DNA of 64,000 nt from Bacteriovoracaceae bacterium (GCA_947377285.1 CANCFT010000016.1:1-64000), one strand, 5' to 3'. Shown: positions 26,904 through 36,383, numbered from the stretch's first letter. Translations and numbers: made by a program. The notes: generated by a model from the letters alone, not told the origin.

Positions 26904-28925
26904 ATGAACAGAATATTACTGACATTCACATTTTGTCTTTTTTCTTTAATTTCAAAGGCACAAGATGGCATCGATAAATTATATAACTTATCAGAAGATG
27001 TTCGCGATATTGTTTTAAAATCACCTGGTGGTCATCCCATGCCAGATCATCAATTTGAACTTAATATTCAACAAGCTGATCAAGTTAAAGCATTAGCATC
27101 ATTAGATGATGATATGAGAGCACACCTTGAAGCAATCATTGAAGAAAGAGATTGTAATTTAAATACAAGAGATTCTATTCAAGTTGAAAATGAAAATCTC
27201 AAATTAACTTCAAAAATTAAAAATCGTGATTATGAAATCAACGCACTTGTTATTTCAAGTGATTCAAAATATGAACAACGTGCACGTGAGCGTTTTTCAA
27301 ATGATGATTATTTTAATTTTATGTGGAGCAGTTTTAAAAATGGGAAAAAAGGAACTTCTGAAATTTTTTCAATAGATATGCTTGTTGATAAATTTAAAAA
27401 AAATCATTCAGAAATTAAATTTGATAATCTCGATATTGTAAAAAAAGAAACATTGCTAAATACATACGCTGAAAGTTTACTAGAAACGACGATTCCGAAA
27501 GGACTTGTCATGAAAGAATTAGCTTTTCAAAATTTGGTTAATCACCCCAAAGATTGGAAATCAACTTTATTAGAAGCAAAAGATAAATTAACAGTAGATC
27601 AGAAAATTGACTTAATTTCAAAACTTGGTGGAAAATTCAGTGACAGATATAATTACAATAGGGCCGATGTTCAATTAAACGCGGGGGGCGTTTTTATCGA
27701 TACTGAAGAATTACTAAATTCAGTTCAAAACGGAAACCCAGGTGGAATTTGTCGTGACATCGCTCTAGCTCAAACTCAGATGCTTAAAGTGCTAGGGTTC
27801 AAGAATAATTACGTTGTTGCCTATAAAAGCTTGACTGGATTTCATGCAACAGTAATAACGGAAAATCCTGATACTGGAAAAATTGTTAAATTCAATTATT
27901 TTGAAGCAAGCGAAGTTAAAAAAGGGTCAGGTACTGAAGCGTTAGTCCAAGACAATTTATTACCAGATCACGGTCTTGGTTTTAGAATTTACAATTCAGA
28001 TGGAACAGCTTTGACTAGAGTACCTTCAGAATTAGGGCAAATGTTAAAAGATACTGCAGGTGGAAGCTCAGATCGAAATTTTGCTCCAAGAAATTTTAGT
28101 TTGACTAGTGTAGGCTTTAAAACACCCTTAACAGATGGAAGTCTATTTACCGGGAAGACCTCTCTAGGTGAATCACTTTATGGAGTTTCTTTATATAAAA
28201 ATACAGCGATTAATGAAAATGTAAAAATTGGAATTGGTGCTTCACTTTCGAAGTTAGAAGGAAATAAGGATTCACTTAAAATGGAGCAAACAAATTTATA
28301 CTTATTAGTGAATTCCGAACTTACATCTCCAACTAAAAAAATAGGTTCATTTGAAACTACTGCTTTTATAGGTGGATCAACTGAAGTACTGGTCTCTAAT
28401 GTTAAAGAAAAGTCATTTTATGGAAATCAGATAAATGAAGCCAATTCAGAAATTGACGCAAATGTCGATATTATTATGGGAGTTAAAGCGAAAGTTAATT
28501 TAAATGACAATAAAACGGTTGTTGATAGTTCAATCTACTCAACTTTTTATCCTGATTGGAATCATGTTGCAAGTATTGATCGCCAAAAACTAGTTATTGA
28601 TAGTTTTGTAGTGAAGTCCGGCGTCTCTCGTCAGATTACAGATGAAACAAAAGCTTTGATTGATACAGCAGTTATCGTAAAAAATTATGGATCAAGCATT
28701 TTGATAAAAGCAGCCTATGAAGATAATATGAAAAATTCTCGATATGTTGCCGGTGTAGCTGCTCCAATCTCAAAAGACATGCCTACTTTTTTACCTGGGG
28801 GTGAAAAAAGAAGTTTCATTGGAGTAGAGAAATCTTCAGTGCGCACAATTTTTTCAATTATGTACGAGAGAAACTTTGATAACCAAACGAATAATTTAAA
28901 TATCAAAGGCGAAGTGAAATTTTAG
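26904..28925 (+). CDS. Exported protein: transglutaminase-like core plus probable outer-membrane beta-barrel
   Basis: 673 residues. A signal peptide (about 1-19, ending SKA) precedes a helical region. NPGGICRDIALAQTQML contains Cys283 and GFHATVITE has His314, the spacing and context of the transglutaminase/papain-like catalytic pair. From about residue 390 the sequence becomes alternating polar/hydrophobic strands rich in Gly, Ser and aromatic residues (SLYGVSLYKN, VKIGIGASLSKLE) and ends in Phe (GEVKF), as outer-membrane barrels do. The protein would thus place a peptidase- or crosslinking-type domain in the periplasm or on the surface. The start at 26904 gives a proper signal peptide; no ribosome site is visible. 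Confidence 0.68.
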   Translation: MNRILLTFTFCLFSLISKAQDGIDKLYNLSEDVRDIVLKSPGGHPMPDHQFELNIQQADQVKALASLDDDMRAHLEAIIEERDCNLNTRDSIQVENENLKLTSKIKNRDYEINALVISSDSKYEQRARERFSNDDYFNFMWSSFKNGKKGTSEIFSIDMLVDKFKKNHSEIKFDNLDIVKKETLLNTYAESLLETTIPKGLVMKELAFQNLVNHPKDWKSTLLEAKDKLTVDQKIDLISKLGGKFSDRYNYNRADVQLNAGGVFIDTEELLNSVQNGNPGGICRDIALAQTQMLKVLGFKNNYVVAYKSLTGFHATVITENPDTGKIVKFNYFEASEVKKGSGTEALVQDNLLPDHGLGFRIYNSDGTALTRVPSELGQMLKDTAGGSSDRNFAPRNFSLTSVGFKTPLTDGSLFTGKTSLGESLYGVSLYKNTAINENVKIGIGASLSKLEGNKDSLKMEQTNLYLLVNSELTSPTKKIGSFETTAFIGGSTEVLVSNVKEKSFYGNQINEANSEIDANVDIIMGVKAKVNLNDNKTVVDSSIYSTFYPDWNHVASIDRQKLVIDSFVVKSGVSRQITDETKALIDTAVIVKNYGSSILIKAAYEDNMKNSRYVAGVAAPISKDMPTFLPGGEKRSFIGVEKSSVRTIFSIMYERNFDNQTNNLNIKGEVKF

Positions 28926-29030
28926 TCCCGACTATTTCACTATTATAATTAATTTTTTAACATCTTAAATATTCTATGTTTCAATATTGCTTAAGAAGTT
29001 TATTTTGTTACAAATTAATAGTGAGGAAAA

Positions 29031-29564
29031 ATGGAAGAAATTGAAGTACCTTTAGAGCAAAGCCAAGAACATATTCATGAACATGGTCATAACGGCGGTT
29101 GGATGGGGAAAGTTGCTCTTTCTACTGCTATGATTGCTGTTATAGCGGCTATCACGGCTTTAATGGCCGGACACCATTCCAACGAAGCTCTTATCTTGGA
29201 AATTCAATCTTCAGATAATTGGAGCCACTATCAAGCAAAAAGCATAAAGAGTTCAATTCTAAATTTGAAGTCAGATTTATTAAAAGAAATGGGGAAGCCA
29301 ACAACTGAATCAGACACAAAGAAATTAGAAGAATATAAACAAGAACAAGAAGAAATTTCAAAAGAAGCAAAAGCGAAAGCTCATGAGTCAGAACATCACT
29401 TAAAAGCCCATGTTATATTGGCGAAAGCAGTAACTCTTTTTCAAATAGCCATTGCAATTTCAGCCATAGCCGTTTTATCAAAGCGAAAACCATTTTGGTA
29501 TATGAGTTTAGGTTTTGCTGGAATTGGTGTTTTCTTTTTCATTCAAGGCTGGCTTTTCATTTAA
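29031..29564 (+). CDS. DUF4337 membrane protein
   Basis: 177 residues: a His-rich N-terminus (HIHEHGHNGG), TM1 (about 28-46), a long charged coiled segment (about 60-115) and two C-terminal hydrophobic stretches (about 122-142 and 150-172). KVALSTAMIAVIAAITALMAGHHSNEALI and NWSHYQAKSIK are the family signature. The function of DUF4337 is unknown. GTGAGGAAAA precedes the ATG. Confidence 0.85.
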   Translation: MEEIEVPLEQSQEHIHEHGHNGGWMGKVALSTAMIAVIAAITALMAGHHSNEALILEIQSSDNWSHYQAKSIKSSILNLKSDLLKEMGKPTTESDTKKLEEYKQEQEEISKEAKAKAHESEHHLKAHVILAKAVTLFQIAIAISAIAVLSKRKPFWYMSLGFAGIGVFFFIQGWLFI

Positions 29565-29581
29565 TACAGCTAAAATTAAAA

Positions 29582-29869
29582 CTATGCAGAGTGTGGTCCT
29601 GACCCTGAGTTAGGATCAACTTCTCGTGCATGAGGTGTGGCCCCTTCTGGCGTAATCTCAATATCTTTGTGGGCGGTCGGAGTTGTCTTGATTTCCCCAG
29701 AAGGATCATGTGGTTTATTTATTTCGCTCATCATCTCGTCTTTAGCCTTTTGAAATTCTCGAATAGCTTGACCTAAACCTTTTGCTAATTCAGGTAATTT
29801 TTTTGGACCTAAAAAAAGAAGTGCAATTAAGAATATAAGAAAGAGTTCACCGGCACCGATTCCAAACAT
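29582..29869 (-). CDS. tatA: TatA/TatB-type twin-arginine translocase component
   Basis: 95 residues. The start MFGIGAGELFLIFLIALLFLGPKKLPELAKGLG shows the short TM helix, the FGP hinge (LGPKKLPEL) and the amphipathic helix of TatA/TatB; a charged tail follows. Whether it serves as TatA or TatB cannot be decided. tatC is not in the window. The first 43 bases overlap the 3' end of the YkgJ-like gene. Confidence 0.88.
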   Translation of the reverse strand: MFGIGAGELFLIFLIALLFLGPKKLPELAKGLGQAIREFQKAKDEMMSEINKPHDPSGEIKTTPTAHKDIEITPEGATPHAREVDPNSGSGPHSA

Positions 29870-30513
29870 AAGTACTCACTTTGTAATTGATTATTAATAG
29901 GAAGTTTTTTGAATAATTGAGTTGCAAGTGAACCAAAGCTGTTGTCAGGTAAACTGAGTGCTGCACTCATAATTATTTCAGCAAGTGGCATTGTTTTTGG
30001 AACTATTTTTCCATCAGCTTTTGAACATTCTTGTGGATGACTAACAACTGCAACTTTTCGACATGTTGCTGGGCGATGCGTATAAATACTACATGCATTA
30101 TCAACACCAAGAAATATACATCGATTTTTTGAAACAGCACCATGACTCCATTCTTTTGATAGTCTTGGTCTTAAAGCCATATTTTGTAGCCGATCTTGGT
30201 CTATTGTAGCACCTTCCTTAATGGCCTGATGTAATACAGCTGCATCATCATCGGTAATTTCCACTTCAAGGTGGCAGCAAGCTCCACATCCTTTGGCACA
30301 AGTTGTACTAATGTGTGAAGAAGCGAGAATTTCTTTTTCAATTAATTGATGGAGGAATTTCCCTCTCTCGTAACCAGCAGCGTATTTTGAAAATTCCAAA
30401 ATATAATTGTTCATTAAATTTTCAACATGCTCAGTAAAACTTTGATAATCTTCTATCGTTAAAGTTAATTTATAATTTTCAAATATTGATTTTAAAACTC
30501 TGGTGTAAATCAT
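29827..30513 (-). CDS. YkgJ-type cysteine-cluster protein
   Basis: 228 residues. CAKGCGACCHLEVEIT is the CxxxCxxCC metal-binding core of the zinc/iron-chelating YkgJ family, and RCIFLGVDNACSIYTHRPATC supplies the second cysteine group. The precise function of these proteins is unknown. AAGGAAAT precedes the ATG. Its last 43 bases overlap the TatA-like gene. Confidence 0.88.
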   Translation of the reverse strand: MIYTRVLKSIFENYKLTLTIEDYQSFTEHVENLMNNYILEFSKYAAGYERGKFLHQLIEKEILASSHISTTCAKGCGACCHLEVEITDDDAAVLHQAIKEGATIDQDRLQNMALRPRLSKEWSHGAVSKNRCIFLGVDNACSIYTHRPATCRKVAVVSHPQECSKADGKIVPKTMPLAEIIMSAALSLPDNSFGSLATQLFKKLPINNQLQSEYLCLESVPVNSFLYS

Positions 30514-30660
30514 AATCGAATTTCCTTACAAATTGCGTTAATGAGATTTTAATTAGGATTTTAATAATTAATAGTAGGCAAGTTTAAGTGCTTTTTGATG
30601 TTCAGAATAGTTAGCAGAATTTCAATGAATTTTTAGATTATTGTAACACTAGTGTAATAA

Positions 30661-30697
30661 ATTAGTAATCTTCTAAATGTAAAAGAAGATTACTAAT
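30661..30697 (-). terminator. Perfect 14-base inverted repeat, probable terminator of the 31638-30708 operon
   Basis: ATTAGTAATCTTCT and AGAAGATTACTAAT flank a 9-base loop, 11 bases past the stop at 30708. On the minus strand an AT-rich stretch (TTATTACAC) follows, so termination is plausible but the T-run is poor. A 10-base palindrome (ACACTAGTGT) lies just beyond it. Confidence 0.45.
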
Positions 30698-30707
30698 TTA
30701 TTAGTTC

Positions 30708-31136
30708 TTAATTTGAATGAATTTTTTTGAAATCACTTTCACCGGCCATTGCCACAATTATACTGTCATAAGCTGCGATATTAGTTTTTGTTGCTAATAT
30801 TTGGCCTTTAGTATTTATAATTGTTAAATCATCAAGATCTCCTCCATCTGATTCAGCAGATTCACTAATCGCAGCATTGAGCCATTCACCATCAATTAAA
30901 ATTTTTGCTTCATTTGGTGATAGAATCACCAAGGATGAACAAAGTGATTTAAAGCCTAAAACATTTTCGTTCTCTGTTGCACTTGCATTGGACACAATTT
31001 GAACAATACATTTTTTTGTTTCAATTCTTATATCTTGAAGCAATTCTTTTTTTGCAGAAGCTTCAAATGCCATAAGTTGGCATGTTACAAATATGGGCAA
31101 GAAGAGACTCGCGATTTTAATTAATTTTATATTCAT
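30708..31136 (-). CDS. Exported protein of unknown function
   Basis: 142 residues with a signal peptide (about 1-23, ending MAFEA). The mature part has two Cys and a segment VIVAMAGESDFKKIHSN at the C-terminus. The start at 31136 is set by TTAGGAG 7 bases upstream; an earlier in-frame ATG overlaps the upstream gene. It follows the DUF3465 gene by 13 bases and is cotranscribed with it. No family is recognised. Confidence 0.72.
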   Translation of the reverse strand: MNIKLIKIASLFLPIFVTCQLMAFEASAKKELLQDIRIETKKCIVQIVSNASATENENVLGFKSLCSSLVILSPNEAKILIDGEWLNAAISESAESDGGDLDDLTIINTKGQILATKTNIAAYDSIIVAMAGESDFKKIHSN

Positions 31137-31149
31137 ATATTCTCCTAAA

Positions 31150-31638
31150 TTAATATTTTGTTCCATTTAAAATGACATATCCAGCTTCATGTCCATGTGG
31201 ACTTCTGTGTACCCAGTGAATGATTCCACCATCTGGAGATGGTGGGTAAGAACCAGTTTGGGCAATTGAAGTAATATAGTCTCCACAAGCTTCGGCCGGC
31301 ATACCAATTGATGGAACCGGTAGGCTGCCAAAAGATAAGTTATAAATAACTTCGATATGATCAGTAGGATTTGGTCCAATTTTTAATGAAAAATGCCTGT
31401 GGCCAGAATGGTCTGGAAAAACTTGGTCAACTGTACCTTGAATACGGGCCCTGGCAAGAAAAGCATTGGCCGTACTTGATTTCCATTTAATAATTTGTTC
31501 ATTGATGACATCTAGTGGTTTTCCATGATCCATACATGTTTCATCAAGAGCTGCTTCTGCTGAAATAGCATTAAAATTAATTGAAAATAACATTAAAAAA
31601 GAAAAAATTACTAACTTAATCCTGGCGACTGAATCCAT
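31150..31638 (-). CDS. DUF3465 exported protein
   Basis: 162 residues with a signal peptide (about 1-27, ending ISAEA). The body matches DUF3465: VFPDHSGHRHFSLKI, then PDGGIIHWVHRSPHGHEAGYVILNG, the conserved GGVIHWTHHDPxGxH C-terminal stretch. The function of the family is unknown. It is the first gene of a two-gene operon with the exported protein at 30708-31136. Confidence 0.82.
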   Translation of the reverse strand: MDSVARIKLVIFSFLMLFSINFNAISAEAALDETCMDHGKPLDVINEQIIKWKSSTANAFLARARIQGTVDQVFPDHSGHRHFSLKIGPNPTDHIEVIYNLSFGSLPVPSIGMPAEACGDYITSIAQTGSYPPSPDGGIIHWVHRSPHGHEAGYVILNGTKY

Positions 31639-31947
31639 CTAATCTCCTTATTGTTGAAGCAAAAAAATTACTTTTGCATTTATTTAAATATTCATAACTT
31701 TTTTATGTAGGTTCAGGCAAAGTTTTCAAGTTCATTATTGGTTTTTTATCAAAACGTAATCTTTAAGCAAGAATGAAGCAATCTTATGATAAATTTCAAC
31801 TAAAATCAGTTATTATTTGCGAAAGTAAATGAGGATTGATTGCAATTTACTAAAGGATTAATTTTTATTTATGAGATTTATAGGAATAATTTAAATTACT
31901 TTATTTCAATCTAATCAAATTATAATTAAGTGAAAAAAAATAAGTCA
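31639..31947 (-). other. AT-rich intergenic region
   Basis: About 300 bases with no reading frame I can support. It holds a ribosome site (AAGGAGAT) for the DUF3465 gene at its left edge and a small inverted repeat (GCAAAA...TTTTGC near 31658). The promoter of the DUF3465 operon is presumably here, but no clear -35/-10 pair is seen. Confidence 0.5.
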
Positions 31948-32100
31948 TTATATTTTTTTATTTTGATTGGCAATTGGTAGGCAATTTAGCACCGTTGGTG
32001 TTTTGATTGGTGGGAAGTACATTCCAGATGTATTTGTGGGCTCCAAACCAATAATAGATGTGTTTATTATAATCGAAAGAATAATGCTTAGTTTTCTCAT
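31948..32100 (-). CDS. Possible 50-residue secreted peptide
   Basis: ATG at 32100 is preceded by a strong GGAGG site 4 bases upstream. The frame gives MRKLSIILSIIINTSIIGLE, a short signal-peptide-like hydrophobic start, then a Pro/Thr-rich tail with one Cys (KTPTVLNC) and a stop at 31948. The ribosome site and the secretion-like start are the only support. No family is recognised. Confidence 0.45.
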   Translation of the reverse strand: MRKLSIILSIIINTSIIGLEPTNTSGMYFPPIKTPTVLNCLPIANQNKKI

Positions 32101-32188
32101 CGTGCCTCCTTGAGAATACCTAGCTATATTTCATAATTTTAATTTAAAAATAAATAGATTTTTTAAATTACTTATAAATTAAATTAAA

Positions 32189-33118
32189 TTATTTAAATAT
32201 ACTTGTTGGTAAAAAATCTTTTAACAACAATGTTGCCATTTCAGTCGTTGATGTAGGAGTTACGACTTGTGGTGAAGACATTGGAAGTGGTGTTGGCATT
32301 GGAGTCGGAGTTAATAACTCAGCCACTAAATTATTAGCTTGAATAACTTGGGCCATCTTTGGTGTATTTTTATTGGTAGCAAGAATTTTCAAGTTTTCAG
32401 CTTGAGCAATTTGATTTTTTAATTCAGTAGAAGTTGCGAGCATTTCCAGGCGGATTTCTAATTTATGTAAATAATCAGCTTTGTATTTATGAGTATTTGA
32501 ATGATATCTAGCATACCACCGACGGTCAGTTTTTTCATATCTTTGTTTAATGATATTTAATATTTGGGCCATTTTTTCTAAGGCATACTCTTGATCTTCT
32601 TTTACTTTCTCTTTAACCATGAGAGGAAGGTTCATGCGATTAAATTCTTTATTCCAAACTTTTACATTTATTTGAGCCAGTGAAAGGTCTCCAGTACTGG
32701 AAACTTTATCAGTTTGGAAATTACTTTCTGTATCTATGATGGCCACAAAAACTTGTGGTTCTATATTATATTTTTTTATAGCCACTGACATTTGAGAAGC
32801 AATAGTATCGCGCTCTTCTTCATCTAATTCAGGTTGAACAACGGCGATCATATTAGCTATAACGAATGCATCATTTGCATATGGTTTTTTATCAAAATTT
32901 TGAAATATAGGAGGAAGACTCGTCGCCACTTCAGAACAAAATTTATTATAACCTTTAAACGGAACTGGTTTTGCGACAATGACTTTTGGTGGAGTCGGTT
33001 CGATATTTTTAACGACTAACTCAGGGATCGGTTTTGTACTAGAGCAACTCTCTACGAACAAAATGGTTAATAGAAGTAGGGAAGATTTTTTTAAATTTTT
33101 TGATATTAAATTTTTCAT
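32189..33118 (-). CDS. Lytic-transglycosylase-like lipoprotein
   Basis: 309 residues. A lipoprotein signal peptide ends at FVESCSS (Cys about 26). FVAIIDTESNFQTDKVSSTGDLSLAQINVKVW resembles the SLT domain: catalytic-type Glu in TESNF, then a GxxxLxQ-like helix. It would be anchored in a membrane and cleave peptidoglycan, or bind it. A Pro/Thr linker near the C-terminus (TPTPMPTPLP) follows a helical stretch. The start at 33118 is chosen because it begins the lipoprotein signal; the ribosome site is weak. Confidence 0.7.
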   Translation of the reverse strand: MKNLISKNLKKSSLLLLTILFVESCSSTKPIPELVVKNIEPTPPKVIVAKPVPFKGYNKFCSEVATSLPPIFQNFDKKPYANDAFVIANMIAVVQPELDEEERDTIASQMSVAIKKYNIEPQVFVAIIDTESNFQTDKVSSTGDLSLAQINVKVWNKEFNRMNLPLMVKEKVKEDQEYALEKMAQILNIIKQRYEKTDRRWYARYHSNTHKYKADYLHKLEIRLEMLATSTELKNQIAQAENLKILATNKNTPKMAQVIQANNLVAELLTPTPMPTPLPMSSPQVVTPTSTTEMATLLLKDFLPTSIFK

Positions 33119-33283
33119 GAAGTGATTATAAACCAAAATGCTTGGAGATTGTGCTGGCCTGAGTTTTTTACACGATTGGTGCCATTTTGGCTTTTTTTAA
33201 AGGCAAAATGTATTCAATTCATTGGGGATAAAGTACTATAAATACAAACCGTTAAATGTTTTATAAAGTCTGCACCAATTTTT

Positions 33284-36235
33284 TTAAGGCATACATTTTA
33301 ATCCGCTTTTTAAACTCGATTGATTAAATAAATCAATGTCTAATGCATTGACGATTCCATCATGATTAAAATCCCCATTTGACCACCACATTCCAGTTTT
33401 ATTAATATTACTTAGAATGATCGTACAATCTGATTGATCGACAATTCCATCCATATTGGCGTCTCCTGGCAATAACATCATGGACATCATTGCATCCCAT
33501 TTTTGTGAGCCAGCATCACCTGCATTTTCAAGTGAGCCCCATGAGCCATATTTACTCGGAGAACCAGCGAAAGAGAAATGAACAAATAATTGTTTTCGAC
33601 CTACAATTTTGTCCCATAGATCATAATATTGGCGATAAAGATCATACATTGCTGGATCTGATTGAACCGTCATTTTAGCTTGACTATTTATTACGTTCCC
33701 ACTTAATCCTTGACCACCTTCATAAGCGACGAGTGGAAGCCCGTAAGAATTTGCGACATCTAAATCATTCTTAATCCAATTGGCAACAAGCATTCCATTT
33801 CCATAATAATTTGGATTAAAATAGGAATTTGCGGCAGTAAAACTGCTCGGGAAATCACTTAGGGCAACAGATAAATTTGGGCTTTTTAAAACTGATGAAT
33901 TGTACTTAAGAGTTCCATATTTTAAAGCTGCGATAGTATTTGCTACAGAAGAAGACATGACTTCTGAACCAGTATCTCCATCACCTAAGTCAAAATAAGG
34001 TGCGACTGCGAGAGCATCAAAATAATTAATGAGCGGGCCATAACTAGCTTTAATAAAATCTAGTCCTGAGATTGCTTGTTGGGGCCAAGCGGATTGAATA
34101 TTAATCATCATTTTGACTTGGCCAGCATGATCGGCAAAAACAGATTTAAAAATATCGCTTGTCCGTTTTTCTAATAATCTTGTAAGTTGATTGGCCCGAA
34201 TATCACTAGAATCCTTTGTTGCAGATGTGCTCCACTTAAGGGCAGGGTTTAAAAAGGCTGCAATTGCCGTTTTACTCGTTGGAGCAGTAATTGAACAATT
34301 TTGGTTTGCTAAGTTAGGTGATCCATTGGCCATGCAATACAGATCTGTTGTTTGGTTAAATCCACCATTCCAAACTTCGTTAGAAAATTCAATATGAACT
34401 TGTAAGTTAGGATTAATTGCCACTGCTCCAACTGTTGCTGAAGAAGGTGCGTTTAAGCTACAAGTTGAATTTGTTTTATCTCCAGGTTCGCCATATCGAA
34501 ATAACCTTGCCATTCGGCATACATAATCATCGGTAGCTCTGACAGGAATGTTGATCCAAATATTTTTTCCAGTAATATTTGCTAAAGCAATTATATCTTC
34601 ATAGGCCATTCCTTGAGCAGTTCCACTTCGACTTCCCATCGTTGGCCATGTTCTTTCTGACCAATTTTGAACAATATTATTATTTGTATAAACTGAATCC
34701 ATAAACCGTATTGTCGAAAATGCTTTCATTTTTGTAATTATATTTTTTAGAAAAATCGAATTTTGGTATATTTCTGAAGTTGGAGCAATAATATGAAAAT
34801 TAGTAATGGCCGCTGAAGCATAGATAAAAAAGAAACCACCACGAGTTCTTGTTAAATTAAGTGTTGCTGTTTTATGAGTCACTCCATTTACAACTGTCGA
34901 TGTCACTGTACCTATAGTGACGGGAACACCATTTGCATTTAAACTTAGGTTCCCTGTGCCATCCCAAGATACATCATAATTTCCAGTTGGATAGTCTGAA
35001 GTAATAGCTGTCCAAGCGGCAGTTGTCGGGTTACCAGTAATATCGAGTACTGCTTTTGTATTATTTACTACTGATGAATCCCAAGGACCATTATTTCCAG
35101 ATACGGCCATGGCCATATCTGAATAAATAGCAATATTGTTATAATAAGATAAACCAGCAAAATTCATTCCTATATTAAATGGTTGAGGTGTTGTTGAAGT
35201 TGCCACTGGTAAAGTTGCAACAGCAGGAACTATTGCATTTGAATTCGCTGAAGCTATACTTGTTCCTACGATATTTGTAGCTTTTACAGTAAAAGTATAA
35301 GTAGTCCCATTTAATAAACTGTTCATGATTATTGGAGAAGTTGTTCCAACAACAGTTCGACCACTACTTGAAGTGACAGTGTACGAAGTAATTGGACTTC
35401 CGCCATTTGAAGTTGGAATTGTAAAATTAATACTTGCTTGAGAATCAGCAGCAGAAGCAATACCAATGATTGGAGCAGTTGGAACACCGGCCGGAATAAC
35501 GCTCGTCGAATTTAGTGATGATAAGCTCATTCCAACAGAGTTGATGGCCTTTACAGAAAATGTATAGGCCACTCCATTAGTTAATCCACTTACGACAATT
35601 GGAGTTTGTGTTCCACTTGCCATAATATTTCCAGGATTAGAAGTCACTTGATATGAAGTTATCACCGCCCCACCATTAGAACTAGGGGCCGTAAAATTAA
35701 CTGAGACTTGACCATTGCCGCCGACAACTGAACCCATAGTTGGAGCTTTAGGTATTGTTAATACAATGACTGGAGTTACTATAGGAATTATTGTAGGAGT
35801 CGGTGTTGGATTTGGTAAATTGATTAGAGTTAAAGTTGGTGTTGGCGTAGGGGTTGGAACAACTGGTATTGAAAAATTTTGAATTGGTATAATGCTATTA
35901 GAAGTTGCAGAAGCAGCACTACTGCCATCTAAGGAATTTGATTTAACTACAAAAGTATAGGCTAATCCGTTTGTAAGTCCTGAAACAGTGATTGGAGATG
36001 AAACCGCGGTATTAGTTATATTTCCAGGATTTGAGATCACTGTATAAGAAGTAATGATAGAACCAATAATTGCTTTTGGTGGTGAAAAAGAGATTGTCGC
36101 TTGAGTATCTCCTGCAATGGCAGTTGCCATTATGGGTATATTTTTATTACTCGTTTTTAATGTTGTTTTACTTTGTGGCACGCAACTCGAAATTATTAAA
36201 AATAAAACCACTAATAAAAGCTCAAATATTTTCAT
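33284..36235 (-). CDS. Secreted protein: three FN3 domains, glycosidase-like region, dockerin-like C-terminus
   Basis: 983 residues. A lipoprotein-type signal (IISSCVPQ, Cys about 18) is followed by an FN3 domain (about 30-115), a Pro/Thr linker (about 125-160), two more FN3 domains (about 165-250 and 255-340), and a large region (about 350-900). The last contains HIEFSNEVWNGGF, GKNIWINIPVRATDDYVCRMA and VAYEGGQGLSG, reminiscent of glycoside hydrolase barrels and of large cellulose-binding-type proteins. The end has two dockerin-like EF-hand loops, DANMDGIVDQSD and DFNHDGIVNALD. Probable function: binding or breaking polysaccharide on the surface. ATG 36235 is used rather than TTG 36241. Confidence 0.75.
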   Translation of the reverse strand: MKIFELLLVVLFLIISSCVPQSKTTLKTSNKNIPIMATAIAGDTQATISFSPPKAIIGSIITSYTVISNPGNITNTAVSSPITVSGLTNGLAYTFVVKSNSLDGSSAASATSNSIIPIQNFSIPVVPTPTPTPTLTLINLPNPTPTPTIIPIVTPVIVLTIPKAPTMGSVVGGNGQVSVNFTAPSSNGGAVITSYQVTSNPGNIMASGTQTPIVVSGLTNGVAYTFSVKAINSVGMSLSSLNSTSVIPAGVPTAPIIGIASAADSQASINFTIPTSNGGSPITSYTVTSSSGRTVVGTTSPIIMNSLLNGTTYTFTVKATNIVGTSIASANSNAIVPAVATLPVATSTTPQPFNIGMNFAGLSYYNNIAIYSDMAMAVSGNNGPWDSSVVNNTKAVLDITGNPTTAAWTAITSDYPTGNYDVSWDGTGNLSLNANGVPVTIGTVTSTVVNGVTHKTATLNLTRTRGGFFFIYASAAITNFHIIAPTSEIYQNSIFLKNIITKMKAFSTIRFMDSVYTNNNIVQNWSERTWPTMGSRSGTAQGMAYEDIIALANITGKNIWINIPVRATDDYVCRMARLFRYGEPGDKTNSTCSLNAPSSATVGAVAINPNLQVHIEFSNEVWNGGFNQTTDLYCMANGSPNLANQNCSITAPTSKTAIAAFLNPALKWSTSATKDSSDIRANQLTRLLEKRTSDIFKSVFADHAGQVKMMINIQSAWPQQAISGLDFIKASYGPLINYFDALAVAPYFDLGDGDTGSEVMSSSVANTIAALKYGTLKYNSSVLKSPNLSVALSDFPSSFTAANSYFNPNYYGNGMLVANWIKNDLDVANSYGLPLVAYEGGQGLSGNVINSQAKMTVQSDPAMYDLYRQYYDLWDKIVGRKQLFVHFSFAGSPSKYGSWGSLENAGDAGSQKWDAMMSMMLLPGDANMDGIVDQSDCTIILSNINKTGMWWSNGDFNHDGIVNALDIDLFNQSSLKSGLKCMP

Positions 36236-36383
36236 GCCCAACCTATTTGTAAATCTCTAAGTATTCAAGATGTTAACATATCAACGTGCCATATATTCAC
36301 TTACAAAAAGTACAATTCAATTATATTTATTTTTAACCTATTATTATCAGCTTGAAGATTAGTTAAATTAAAATTAGTGGGTT

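Noticed and set aside
33180..33215. CATTTTG/CAAAATG inverted repeat as terminator
   Set aside because: Short arms, long loop of T/A bases and placement before, not after, a stop on its strand; too weak.
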